From: Dromaius novaehollandiae
Lineage: Eukaryota > Chordata > Aves > Casuariiformes > Dromaiidae
Direction of reading: 5' to 3'
DNA: 64,000 nt
Assembly: GCF_036370855.1 (NCBI RefSeq)
Contig: NC_088099.1
Location: 92,257,820-92,321,819, forward strand
Below the pieces are notes generated by a model that had not been told where the DNA came from, did no database searches, and saw nothing but the letters and a program-made list of their open reading frames with translations. A program made the position numbers and the translations under genes. Shown one piece after another: positions 32,701 through 45,309 of this stretch (positions within the stretch are counted from its first letter, which is position 1; every line of letters begins with the position of its first letter).

Positions 32701-35295
32701 GTTGTCCTCTGACCACACACAGGCAGTGTTTGGGAGGCTGCTGCTTGCCATGGACAGCATAATGCCAAGGTGTGTACTGATGGTAGACATGTGGCCAAGG
32801 GCAGCTAGCAAATGCCTTCACTGTGCCTCACTGACAGGTATATTGCTCAGTAGCCCCATGTAGGCAGCGTGGAAAAGCTGGAGAGAATGGTGGGGGGGGG
32901 GGGGGGAGATGAGAGCACCCACGTTAGATGCCTAATGGAGCAAACTCAGGTGTGCAGTCTGTGGCAGAGAAGAAATGAAAGCTGTGAAGTCTCTGAAGTC
33001 TCGAGCTCCAGGCTATGCAGCATTCCAGCAGCTGCGTCACCCTTCCTTGGAGTTGCTATTGGGGTGTCGAACAGCCAAAGCTTCCAGATTTGGTGTTTGA
33101 AATCGGACATTTCATAGCAAGCTAGGTTGACTAAAGTGCCTAATTTTAGACACCAGTTTGAGAAACTCTGGCCTCTGGCTCAAAACTCTTGCAGAAGTCC
33201 ACCAGAAAGAGAAGGGAGTAAGTGGGGATGAAGGGCTAGCCATGCTTCAGCTTGCAGGTATTTTGACACTGTGTGAGCTGTTCTTGCTCATCCTAGTGAG
33301 GTTTCCACTCTGAAATCTGATACAGATGTTTCAAATAGCAAAATGAATTAATTCCCTGCCTCAGACCCATCAAGTTAACTTCTTCCTGTGTTGCTGTAGG
33401 TGTTGACTCAGCTGCTGAGAGAGGGTTGGTGCACCTGCTTTACTTGCATTGTGAGTAAGAAAGCTGGTACCCTCTCCCCCAAACTTAGTCCCCATCTTCC
33501 TCTGCCTAGAATGAGGAGCAAGACAAGCTCCTTTAAGGGACCCAAAAAAAAGAAAGAAAAAAAGCTGCTACTGCCTTTTGGACAAACCTGGTTCCTCTCT
33601 CTTAGAGGCTGAAAATTGATGCCTGCTTCTGCCAAGGCTCTCAAGCTTTCTGTCTAAGAGCTTAGGCATCAGGCCTGTATAATAGAAGGGCACCTCTACC
33701 TGGAGCTTCAGACTAAGGGTACGGCAGGTAGTATGGTCTTGACTGGCCAGAAATACAGAACAGAGTTAGCCCTCACTGGGCACAACCTTTTTTGAATGGG
33801 GGAAAATGTACAACGATAATTGGCTTAATTTTTGTATTCCCTCCAGTCTGCCTCACAGAAGTGTTTTAATGCTTTTACTTATGTCAATTGCTCCTGGAAG
33901 TCCTGGGTTGATGATTTTGTGAACAGGAGATTCAGCTTTCATTTGCCTCCCCCCTTCAGGTCCATTTGCTAGCATAACCTCCCTGCTGCCAATGCTGCTT
34001 CCTTGACTGTGTGTGTTCCTGTTGCCAAATCTTGACATTTTTTATTTTTGGTTAACTTCAGAATGGAACTCCAGAATAATTGCTCTTTCACTTTCCTCTT
34101 AAATAGGCCACGCTGCTTGTCTGTATAAATGTGCTCTTCATGCATCTTGTCACTCTGCCTTGCAGACTTCCTTGGAAAGAAAAATAAACTTTATTTTTTA
34201 AAAAGATGCCGTTTCTTCCTTGTGAATTGCCTTTGCTCTGTATGATAGCCACCTATTGGCCCCAAAGGATGAATACTAAGCAGCTTTGCTGAGGTGCAAT
34301 TCAGCTATAAGACATGCTGTGCGTACAGGGTTGTTGTATAAGATCTTGAAGGCAGAGGAGTTGAAGCCACATAAGAAGGAACCTGCTCCTGTGCAGCAGC
34401 AAGGAGGCCACCTTTGCAACTCCACTGAGCCTGAACATTTGACTTAAGGCTGAATCCAGGTTTTAATCACTAGCATGCAAGTCCCCGTGATGCACAGGGA
34501 TGAGCTGCAAGTGCAGTCATGTTTTGTCAAGTGTGGAGCCTTTGCTGTGAAGCTATTCCCAGGGAAACGTCCTGTGGCTGAATTGTGCTGGTCTGCACCA
34601 GCTCCACTCCAGCTCCCTCCAAACCAGGGGTCAGTGGAGGGGAGGGATGGAGAGAGCCCTGTGGGAAGGACAGACCCCCCAAGAGGAGAGGCCTGCCATG
34701 CTGGCCCCAGTGCCCCTGCCCCACTCCTCCTCTTTTCCTGCCTGCCCGCAGGGCAGGTGGTTCCCTCCGTTCCCTCCTGTGCACCGTTTAGTTTGCTGCG
34801 GCCAGATTAAAATGGCTTCAAACCAATCCTTGCATCATTTGCATCAGCAGCGCCACTGGCAGACTTCAAATCCTTCTGCTCCTGCTCTGTGGTCTCTTCC
34901 CCCAGATTATTTCTGTGTCTGTGCATGTCTAGCCTCTGGTGTTTTGCTTCCCGAGCTGCACAGAAGCTGCCGATGAGTCACTTCGTCGTGTCACCAGGGC
35001 TGGCATGCTCCCTTGGGCAGCGTGATCTCAAACGTGGTAGGATTTGGCCTCGGACAGTGCAAAGCTTTGGCTGTATCAAGGAGTTCTTCAAGTTACACAT
35101 GTAGCTTTGTGCCCCTTCCTACGAGGTATTCCACCGAGGGACGTTTGTCTGGTGGATTACAATTCCTTGTTAGAGATCTGAAGACAGACATCCAGGGCTT
35201 CATCTGTTTTTGTGGTCTCCAGGCTCTTCATCTGGCAGTATTGTAGCAATCTGTGATGTATGGCAGGATGTATATCCAGGGGGAGAATGCTCAAA
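29700..35295. other. intergenic, no gene recognised
   Basis: Mixed-composition sequence with many short unsupported open stretches. It contains a 15-G run (32892-32906) and a TATAAAT at 34124-34130 followed 60 bp later by AATAAA at 34183-34188. No coding gene or RNA gene was recognised. Confidence 0.55.
32892..32906. repeat. poly(G) run, 15 nt
   Basis: Uninterrupted G homopolymer on the + strand. Confidence 0.95.
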
Positions 35296-35470
35296 CACTG
35301 AGACAAATTGCCCAGAGAAGTTGGAGATTCCTCTCTCTGTGGAGATATTCAAAATCTACTGGACAAAGCCTTGATCTAACTTTGCAGGTGGCCTTGCTTG
35401 TTGAAGCAGGGATTGGGCCAGATGACCTCCAGAGAGCCTTTCCGACCTTACTTATTCCATAATTCTATTT
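35296..35470 (+). mobile_element. CR1 LINE 3' UTR fragment
   Basis: The + strand has the typical end of avian CR1. It shows TTGCCCAGAGAAG, GGAGATATTCAAAA, a GGGCCAGATGACCTCCAGAG block and the CCTTTCCGACC block just before ATAATTCTAT at 35459-35468. Only the last 175 bp or so is preserved. Confidence 0.85.
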
Positions 35471-35474
35471 TTTA

Positions 35475-37565
35475 TTTACATGTCTAACAGTTCAGATAAG
35501 TGCAACTATAGTCACAGTTGTCCAGTGCTTGCCATAATAAGACCCCATTTTCATTTTCTTATGATATTACTGGACTGCATTCATTTAAGTTGAAACTGCT
35601 GGATACTTTCTTTGGGCTGCATTTTTTCTTTCAGTACATTCATCTTTTTCCCTTTGCCATTCCAGTTGAAACTCCCTAACCATTTCAAAGAACAAGACTA
35701 CTGAAAATGTCATTATTTTGTCCAGCATGATGAAAAATATCTTGCTGCCATCTTGATCTGAAGATTTATGAGCTTTTTGTATCACAAGAGACTTGCAGTT
35801 TGCTCCAAGAGGCCGTTCAAGGCAAGTAAAGTAGCCAGTGCCTTCTCTCTGTTCCCTGTCTGTGTGTCCACACTACAGAATAAGACAGGACCAGGAGCCA
35901 GGTGATGGCTCTGAAACCAAGTAGCACTGCCTGGATCCCTTTCCATCAGATTTGTCTCACAGAGTTGTCGGGCCCAGCCCAGGACGGAGCCAGGTGACCA
36001 ACTCTTCAGCTGTCTGGATGAGCAAGGTCCATACTTCAACTCAGTTCCTGGGACTCCTTAGTCCAAATGTACCATGCAGACCCCCTCTTTTCCCAGTGGA
36101 AGCACTGCCAGCTCTGCACACAAGTTGCTGCTGCTAGCTGGTGCTGGTGGGAGCTCTGCTCCACCCTCTCCAAAATCTGGTCTCAGTCTCCACAGTTTGG
36201 TGCCTGGCAGATGCTGGTTTGCATGCCAGCGCTGTGGCTATCTGTGTGCGTGGGTACAAGGAGCCCAGCCTCCTGGTGTCCAGAAGATATATCCACAATA
36301 ACAAAGTGAGTTGGGACAGTAGCATCAAAAGGTCTTCCTCTCTCCCCCCAGAGAAGGCCAGTTGTTCTGAATTCACCACTCTTTGAACTAAACTGTGCTG
36401 TGCTTGGTTAAAATGGCTGTGACCTCCACACAGCCAACTGCGCTGCTTGAACTAAACTGGGTCAAAATCACTTTTTAAGTGAAACTGGTGGGACTTCTGG
36501 GCACGGACAAGCCCTTGGGCACATTTGTCCATATTGTTCTTACTACAGTCTTGCCCTTTATGAGTTCAATGCAAAAGAAGGCATGTAAAAGAGATAGTCA
36601 TACCCAAAGGGCCATCACTTTGTAATGTGAACCCTCTACAAACTCAGAAAAATATTGATAAGGGTTCAAAAAAAAAAAGTATTTCATTTCCTTTGTGGCG
36701 GCAGATCGACAGGGCAGGTTCAGGGTGGTTTTGCTTTTGAGTTTAAAAAAAAAATGCAGTGTAGAATTCCCTGCAAGGGATTAGATTTTGTTTTAAAGCT
36801 TTAAACAAACATGGAAATCTTAGCATAAGCTTCTAGAAGATTAAGCATTCTGGCATGAACCTAGGAAAAATGAGTGTAAGGCTGGGACTTGGGAGACTTA
36901 GGTTACTGTCTTCTCTACCCTATGCAATCTGTTGTGTGACCATCTCTTGTTTCATTTAAGACAGATCTTCAAGGCTGACACCTTCCTTCTGATCTTAGTG
37001 GGAGCAAAGAACTTAAATATCTCTAAAAATCTGTTTGTTCGATTCATTCTGTCTCTTGCACTCACTGACCGCTTGCTTGTAGACGTTGCCGGAGCTCCGA
37101 GATGAGGACCTGTCCCTGTGTGTCTGTGAGATGACAGACTCTAGACTTTATTGCTGTTCTCTGAGGGGTGTCATGCGGAGTCTGATCTGCATGTGCCGGC
37201 GTCCCTGCTTCTAACAAGTCCTGTGCCGCTGACCCCCACAGGAGACCTGGGGGCATAAAGTGCAATTTCAGTGCTAACGACTCTACGCGGGCTATGGTGA
37301 AGTACAAACATGGGCCACAGAGAGGCTGAAACACTTTGAAGTATCAAAACTCAGGCAAGCGTTGCCATCGTTTGGCTCGTTGTCAAGTCTTTATTACTTG
37401 CTGCCTGGGCCGGGGTGGCTGCAGGCTGGGCTCACCGGGAACGTGCTTGTTCTGCATTGGCTACGGCTTTGAGGTGCTTCTCGGCTTTTCTCAGTGTCTT
37501 TATAGATCCATGAGGATAACATAGGTGTTATTTTCAGAAATGCACAAGCCAGCTCTGTTCTGGCA
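35475..37565. other. intergenic, no gene recognised
   Basis: Mixed-composition sequence with short unsupported open stretches on both strands near 35950-36390. Nothing recognised. Confidence 0.55.
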
Positions 37566-37569
37566 GTCT

Positions 37570-38500
37570 CAGGCAGGGTGGACTGCTGGGTCTGCTTGCG
37601 CCCTGCGAGCAGGCGAGGGAGCCTGCAAGGGGAGCCGGCCCTGCACCCATGCTGCGCGAGGGAGGGAGGAAACCCTCCTCTCCTCCCCTTTCCCGGCGTT
37701 CCTACCCCCCCCCCCCCCCGCACCCCCGGCCGTTCCTCACCCACAGCCGGAGCAAGCATGGGTGCAGCTCCCTCCTGGCAGCCCGAGAGGTGCAGGAAGG
37801 TGAAAAGGGGCTTTTTAAAGGAAGGAGGGAGGGAAGAAAGACGAGAGCTGCTGCCCAAAGGGAAGGGGAGGGTCTGTGGGAAGAGGGAGGAAAGGGCGAG
37901 GGCGAGAGGGAGGTAGTTCTGTTTCCTTGTTTCTTTTCATGGCCAAGACATATAGGCAGGCTGCTTTACTCGTTCCCTGGCCAAGAGCAGCACCTTCGTT
38001 CCAGTCTGGCGATGAGACATGGATTTGCTCTTTGTCTCCATGATCGTTTCAAACAGCTCTTTGCGTCTCGTGTGGACGTGTGCCTCCACAATTCCGTCGG
38101 GGAAACCTGGATCCTTTCTCCAGTAACCATGAAGCCGCTTCCACTTACCAGGTCTCCCCACCTCTTTCATAAAGAGAAGTGGTGAAAAGCCCCAAAGTGC
38201 AATAAAATGCACCAAAGAGGAAGGCAAGCTAGTGCACATGAAGAGCTGCAGGTAGCAGTCTGTGGAGGTGGCTCCCCGGCCCCCTGCCCGAGGCCGTACA
38301 GGTTGCCCACCTCTCTCCCGCGGTGCTGTGTGAGGCCCCGCGTTTACTTGGCCGAGCGGATGGCCAAGCGGCCCCGGACCCACTGCAGCAGGGCGGCCTG
38401 GGGAAGGGCCCCCAGCAGCGCTGCTCCCTGGCATGGGTGGGCACTGTCTGTGCAAAACTTGGTACCTACGTGTGCACGGTGCTCTCGCCGCGCAGGAGAG
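37570..38500. promoter_or_regulatory. GC-rich, CpG-rich island without a recognised gene
   Basis: About 0.9 kb of GC-rich sequence with frequent CpG, most dense around 37600-37760 and 38265-38500, in an otherwise AT-rich desert. It includes a 15-C run at 37705-37719. Overlapping open stretches of 150-180 codons on both strands are expected from the base composition and show no domain. It could be an orphan CpG island promoter for a noncoding RNA, an enhancer, or simply GC-rich sequence. Confidence 0.4.
37705..37719. repeat. poly(C) run, 15 nt
   Basis: Uninterrupted C homopolymer within the GC-rich island. Confidence 0.95.
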
Positions 38501-41500
38501 GAAAACTATCCATGGGCCACCTTGGATGAAAAGATAAATAAAAGATGTGGGTGGGAGAGGGTTTCTTTGCTGAGCAGGGAGAAGAGCGGGGTGGCAGGGG
38601 CTCGTCTTGAACCTCTTGGGAGCCCACCTGAAGGGGCATGGTCAGGACTGGCATGGAGCAGGGCAAATGGGCAAACTCCAGGGTCAGGACCTGAGACCTC
38701 CATGGGCTTCTGCACCCTAGTACCTGGCAGGTAGGTGCACTGGGTCCCTTCTCCAGACAGAGCAAAATGTCTGTCCTGGCCATGGAATAGATGTCCAGTA
38801 TGTACCAAGGATGTCTCACATGGGTGGTGGGTTCCTCCTCTTTGATGTAAAATAAATCACAACAATTCCTGGTTTATAAATCCAAGGTGGAAAGTGCAAA
38901 GCAGAGGCAGCCTAGATGTCCCTGACAACATAGATGATTAATATTTTCTTTTTGAAACGTTCATTTTGAGCGCAGAACATGCAGGGTTATAAGCACTTCA
39001 GGACACAAGGGTTTGTTTCCTGTCCTGTTCACAGAATGGCCTCCATGCTCATAGTTCCAATATAAATCAAGATGGTCAGGGATCTGCTTCAGCTTCTCCC
39101 CTAATTTTGCCGGTGTTTTTGACTTTGTGGAAATAAGAGGATTGTTCATTGTTTGCCCAAACAGGCAAGCAACGTGCTGCATGTGTATCTGTACACAGCC
39201 AGCTAGGGAGAGGTATGTATGAGGTACAAATATGCTTGTGTTCACAATACAGCTTTGATTGCTCAGTTGTATTTTAGATGGAGGAGACACCAAAAAATAT
39301 TGCGTAAGAAGGATTTCCAGAGTTACCCGATTGCTGGAGCCTGTACCAGAGATCAAGGAAACCTGACTAATTGACTGAAGGTGACAAAGTATGCCCTAGG
39401 CACTAGAGACTTTGTACAGTATACACACACATCACAGAAACCCTCCCCACAAAGATGATAACTTTTTATGCTTTACACCAAGCTTAATGTGCTTGTCACA
39501 AATCAGGGAATAAAGATAGCACTTCTTACACGATATTTGGTGTCTACTATAGCAGAAAATACAAGGTTTCTAATAGCTTTTCGCGGAGGTCCTGTCTGTG
39601 AGCAATACGGGGGGGCGAGGGGAGAAAGGAAGAGCAAAATCCCTGCTAAGTGCATCAGGCAATGGTAACGCCTTGATAAAGTAAACCTTTAGATATGATC
39701 AGATTGGAGCCTAAATTTCCCGCTTTTGCATAGTCATCCCTGTCAAACCGGGTTTCCACAAGATACATTGGGCACAGCACCTTTCCAGGGCTGCTCATGC
39801 TGCAACAGGAGCACATCCTAGACAAATAAATAAAATTAGCAGCTCCTGTTTCTCAGGCTTATGGAAACGGGGACAATTTATCAGCACCTATTCTGCCCTC
39901 CTGTCGAGGCAGGGTGCCTCGCTGTGCTTTGGAGAGAAGAAGGGATGGCCGTAGCTGGCAGAGGCTTTCCTGCTCTGCCACCACAAGGTGTGGCTGTCTA
40001 GGATGAGAGCCCATCTCCATCTGCAGAGAAATCCTCTTCGCCGTGCCTTAGCAAACCCTCTGTAAATCCCTTGTCGTCGCAGCACCTTGGTTATTTCTGG
40101 GAGACAGAAGAACCTGCCATCTCCTGCGGTGTCCCCAGCAGAGCCTCTCCTGGGGAGCAAGTGCTGAGAGGCAGAGACACAGCTTTGGCCAGGAACCCCA
40201 GAAACCCTAGGCTAGGAGGAGAGTTGAAGAAAGACTTTTTCTGCACATCACAAATTGCAAGGCTTTTAGCGAATGTAGCGGAGCTGCCACAGCCAGCGCT
40301 GGCAGCCTCTCCCTTCACTGCAGAAATACCCCTGCAAGGCAGCACTAGCACAAAACAAACAAAACAGATTTGAGATGTTTTTAGGCAAAAGCAAACAATG
40401 AAAGAAGGAGGCAAGGTTACACAGAGACCCAAGTTCATGACTACTCCAGAAAAATCAGATTATTTCTGCCGATGCTCAGGAAGAGAGGGAGAGCCTGGCA
40501 ATGGAATCGGGTGGGAAAAAGGACCGAGACGGAGGCCCTACTCCAAGGTAGCCCCTGCAGCCAGAGTTTTCAGCATTCAGCCACTGAATGCCCTGCTAAA
40601 GAGGGAGTAGTCATGAGGATGGGAAACTCCACTTTTTTGCTGTGGGGGTAGTTTGCCCTTGGAGCAATTATTAATAAACAAATTTAAAATATGCATTGAG
40701 ACATGCATTACTGCAATAAAAACTGAAGTCAGGAGTTGTCCTCCATCACAAGAGAGGGTTACCATGAAGTCGTGAGATTTAACCTTTTATTTGCAGTCCT
40801 TGTGTTTTATCTCAGATCTGTATTATCAAATTGAGCATACAGCTTGGTTTTATAGGACAGCCTGAGCTATTCGTAAAAATGTCTGGGCAAGAAAGAATTT
40901 CTCTCAAGATACACAATCAAAACAGCAAGGGTTTTTCCATAACCACAAAATAATTGTTCCAGATATATTACAGTGCCAAACAGAACCTGTTCTCTTTATT
41001 TCTTTTGTCTCTTGGTAAACAGTGCTGAGTGCAATGAGGAACATTTGAAAGGCAACACCTAATGATAGAACGTGTTATCCAAAGTATTTTCGTGTTCACA
41101 GGGCATGCTAGCGACACTGTTCTCTGTTTCATGACAGGCTCAGAGAATAATAAATTACCAGGAAAAATGTTTTTATTCCAAAAAAGTGCTTACGCCCCTC
41201 AATAAAAACTTAGCTGTAGTTATTTAAGGCTAGTCAAAAGCAATACAGCTTTCTGTGTATTTCGTATATAAAATCTTAGAATTGTTTTTACTTCCTTGCA
41301 TTTTTTTTTACTTTTCTTAAAAACGTTGCAAAACCCTTTCCAAATCCTGAGATCTGACTTTTTTTTTTTTTAAGTAGAAGCACCAAATGCCAGATGAGGA
41401 TGTTACCAGGATTTACAATGTACCAGTCCAAATCTGCAATCCTTATGCAGGCCAGGCTCCCATTAGCACTTGAGGTTCAGCCAGCGATACAACTCTTTTT

Positions 41501-44500
41501 TTTCTTTTTGTCCTTTCTTCCAGCTGATTCACTGCCTTTGTTATCCCAGCACACAGGGTCAGTTTAATGATTTTGGCCAAACTAAAGCAATAATTCTCTG
41601 AGCTGATATCCAAAGGAATTGCTTAGGCTCTTCTGCTGCGAATGGGAAACCTGCTCCTGCTAATAAAAGAAGTTAAGGGATTGAATGTGTTATGTTTGGG
41701 GTAATAGCTGAGAAGCTAGAAAAGTGCTTTCAGGCAATGCTTGTTGGATGTGCACCGTGTATGTAGAAGGAGGTAAAAAACCCGTATTATAATTTCTTGT
41801 CTCTCTCATTTTCTTATTCTCGAATCCAGAACAATCCTGATGGAAGAAAAAGTACCTGTACTTTGCTCACCCACAATTAGGAGGGAAAGAAGTATATGCC
41901 GAGTGTGTTTGTGTGTGGCAAAGGGAGGACTCATGCTCCCCAGTCCGCCACTGAAATTACTGCTAATAGACTGAACGATGTTTTGCAACTGGGCTCTTGG
42001 CAGGCGATGATAAAATGCAGTCACAAGGCACGCGTGTACAGCACCACCAAAATGCTAGCGTGCTTTTGCATGTACGCTGCTATTGTTGTTATAATGGGAA
42101 ATAACTAGCTGTAAACAAATTATATGACTCCATACAGCACTTTAAACTAATGAGTTTAGCAGCTTACCTAGTGGTAGGTAAAAGGTAAAACAACAGCTCT
42201 AGATAAGTAATTTTTGGACCTGTTACAAAAAATTTGCAAGCACAGGCATCCCAGTTTCAATCTCGCTCTTCTTAATTTCCTTCGAACGCTGTATCTCCTT
42301 GCCAACATCAAAGTGATCTACCTTCTTTCTGGAAATGTTTTGCCATTATTCAGTTCTCTTGTTCTGGCTGTGCTTGCGCAGGAGTCAATAAATGTTTAAC
42401 TCCGTAGATACTAATAGCCTGAAGTAAAAGAGAGAAGCAAGTCTTTTATGGACAGTGATAAATATTTTTCCCTAAATTTCCCCTTTTAATTATTAATTGG
42501 AGAAATTAGGCTGTGTTTGCCTACTGGCGCCACTTTTATTACGTGCCTTGTAAACGCCCGAAGTTATTTTGCTCAGTTTCACCTTTGTGCGGCAGGGTTT
42601 TGATATGGTATCGCGCGCGGGCGACGCAGCACACCTCCCCGCTGGGCGACCTGAGCGGAGCAGAGCGTGTTTCTGAGCCCACAGCCTTGCGTCTTCATCT
42701 TCTCTCCTGTACATAAATAACAGCTTGACAGGCAGCCGTGGTATAGAGGGATCTGATAAATAAAAATGAAAGCAAGGGAACGTAAGCAGCCAGAGGGCTC
42801 CTGTTGTGCAAGAGCCTATGAGCCGGGGCTGCAAGGAGGTAGAGCAGGGGGCAGAGGAGGGGAGACAACCCGCGCAGGCCAACAGGAGCCTTGGCCCCGC
42901 TGCAGAGCCTGTTTGAACCCAGCCCCTTCTCTGGCCTTCGTAGGATATTTCCTTCGCATGCTTCCTGGCACTCTGGAAAAAAACCCAAAACACAACAGCA
43001 GCGAAACCAGCCCTCCAGCAGGGTGGCTTAGGAAAATTACGCTGGCTTAAGTATCTCACCACTGGCAAGCGCTGGCTCCTCTCACAACAGGGTCTGTTAC
43101 AGGAGGGTATAGTAAGAAAAGAGGAAACATAGACCTTTTTGCAGTAAGAGCTTACAAAAACTCACATAAAACTGTAGCACACGTGCCAGCGAGTGCTACC
43201 GCTGTGACTCAAGTATCTGCCTCAACTCAAAGCAAAACCAGCTTGAGCTGAGGGCTGCGAGGTATCTGTTTGCACAGGGCTACAGGTGCCTTCAAACAGG
43301 AGTGAAATCCTCTCCAAAATCAGCTTTACTGTTTCGGGAAAGATGGGCACGCGCTCATGTTGCAAAATACAGGGCAACAGCAACAGTAAATCCTGCAGCG
43401 CTCTGTAGGGACTTGTCTGCTGAGGACACCCAGGAGACTGGGGAGGAATTAACCAAGTTGCACAAAGCGAAAAAGTATCAAAATCCTGTTTAGTTGGCCT
43501 TAGTTTGTACCACTTACTAAATATTTGCCAAATGCTAAATAGCTAACCTATTTTATCCCTTTTTCCTACCATGACATTCATTGGCTTCTCCATTTTTCTC
43601 TATCATTTATGCATTTTGAAGTAGACAGTGACTTATAGCAAAACTGATTTTAGATCTACGGAACAGAAGAGAAAGGTACAGAAGGGGAATGTAAAAGAGA
43701 ACCAGCCCTGGAAAGGGGAAAGTGATATGTGGGCAAAGGGAAATACAAATTAAGTGGTGGGAAATTAGAACCAGTAGAGATAAAAACAGCAATGTTTGGG
43801 GATGACAGTAGATGGAGAATCAAATTTTCTCCCCCCTCCTAAAGAAAACTTCAGATTTCACCCCTGGAACTGCATGCTCACAAAGTCTATTGATACAAAA
43901 CTATGCAAGAAGTATGATGGAACTTTTCTTAGATTTTATACGAAATCATTCTTTACAAAGTTGAAAAATTCTGTACTAATTCAGAGTTTATCCAGTTTGG
44001 GTGCCATAAATATTTATGATGGAGGGAAAAAAGGGGGTGGAAAGGTGTACATAGATCTGCCGGGGGCAGGAGGGCTTTTGTGTTGCAGGGACCTGTGTGC
44101 TCCTCATCGTGCTGCTGAGAGCAGCAATCACTGAGTGAAGGAACTCTCTGGACTTGTCAAAATCAGGGAAAATAGATGAGGTGCAATCAAAAATAACCTT
44201 CAGTTCTATTGCATGAAGCCCCCCAACAGCCCTTGCTCCAGTTTTTCAAAAGTCAGGATTCAGTTTAATCAACCATCGGCCTTCTGAGCTGAGCTGCTCA
44301 TGGCACATCTGGGAGGGGGCAGCTATGGCTCTGTGAGTAAAGAGCCCTTTTCCTTCATCATTAACAAAATGCACTTTTTGTCAGCCAAAGAAAGGAAAAA
44401 ATGATGGGTACGTAGCAAAGAGCAGTCGCTAACCTTTTACAAAGTTCATCGCAAATATCTGTATATTGTCATCCCTGTTACCCTTTCCATGCCTCTCGAT

Positions 44501-45305
44501 GTATCATCTGGGGTCTGTCCTTGCTACCCGATATGCAACAGCACAACAGCTCCTGTGTTAATAGTATGGCTGAGCACCGAGTTTCCTTAAGGCTGATTTA
44601 CGCAGCTGTAGAAGGGCACTTTCCACTTTGAACTGACTCTTTCCAGTGCAAATGCAACTTGGAAAAATTTACCCTGTCTGTTCTGCGAGCTATCATGGAT
44701 ATTGAGTGTCTGGGACAACTGTATTGGTGCTTGTTGTTCTGGCTCTGTGAGCGCTGCCTGAGCCATTTTATTTCTGTGAAATCTGCTGTTTTATTGTCTG
44801 ATTTGCAACAGGTTCCCAGGCATGACTCACCTGTTTGCTCTCCAGAAGCTCCACCTTTTTCCCTAAATTGTCATGTTCTTTGATCTTCAATACAAGAGGG
44901 AAGCGTGCAGGAAGTGGAAATGTAGTGAGCTGACTAACAGCGAACACGAAGTATAGCGCAAGCATGTCGGGGCAAGAAAAGGCCAAAGTGTAAAACGAGA
45001 TGCAATTAGCAAAGAACATCAAGAACAACGGAAATCATTCTGCAAGTGCATGGGCAGCAAGCGAAAGGCTGAGAAATGGTTGGTCCTCTGCTCACTAAAA
45101 TGAGAAAGCTTTTACAGATGGCAGTGGGGAGGAGAAGTGTTTAGTGCCTTTAGTTTCTATTTCTCTTCTCCGAAATGTCAACTGCATGTGGGTGGATAAT
45201 GCAAATAGCACCAGTGGCAAAAGGGTAGGATAGATGCCTCTAATAAGGAAGGGACTGGGGAGAGAGTTCATGGAAAAGTTAATTATTTCCAAATTGGCAG
45301 CTACA
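38501..45305. other. intergenic, no gene recognised
   Basis: Nearly 7 kb of mixed to AT-rich sequence. A small CpG-rich patch lies at about 42595-42680. Open stretches such as 38961-39356 (-) and 42493-43068 (-) show no recognisable domain or splice context. Confidence 0.5.
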
Positions 45306-45309
45306 CTTC

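Noticed and set aside
37394..38734. Several 150-180 codon open frames on both strands in the GC-rich island
   Set aside because: Overlapping, low-complexity, without a domain or splice context; expected from composition.
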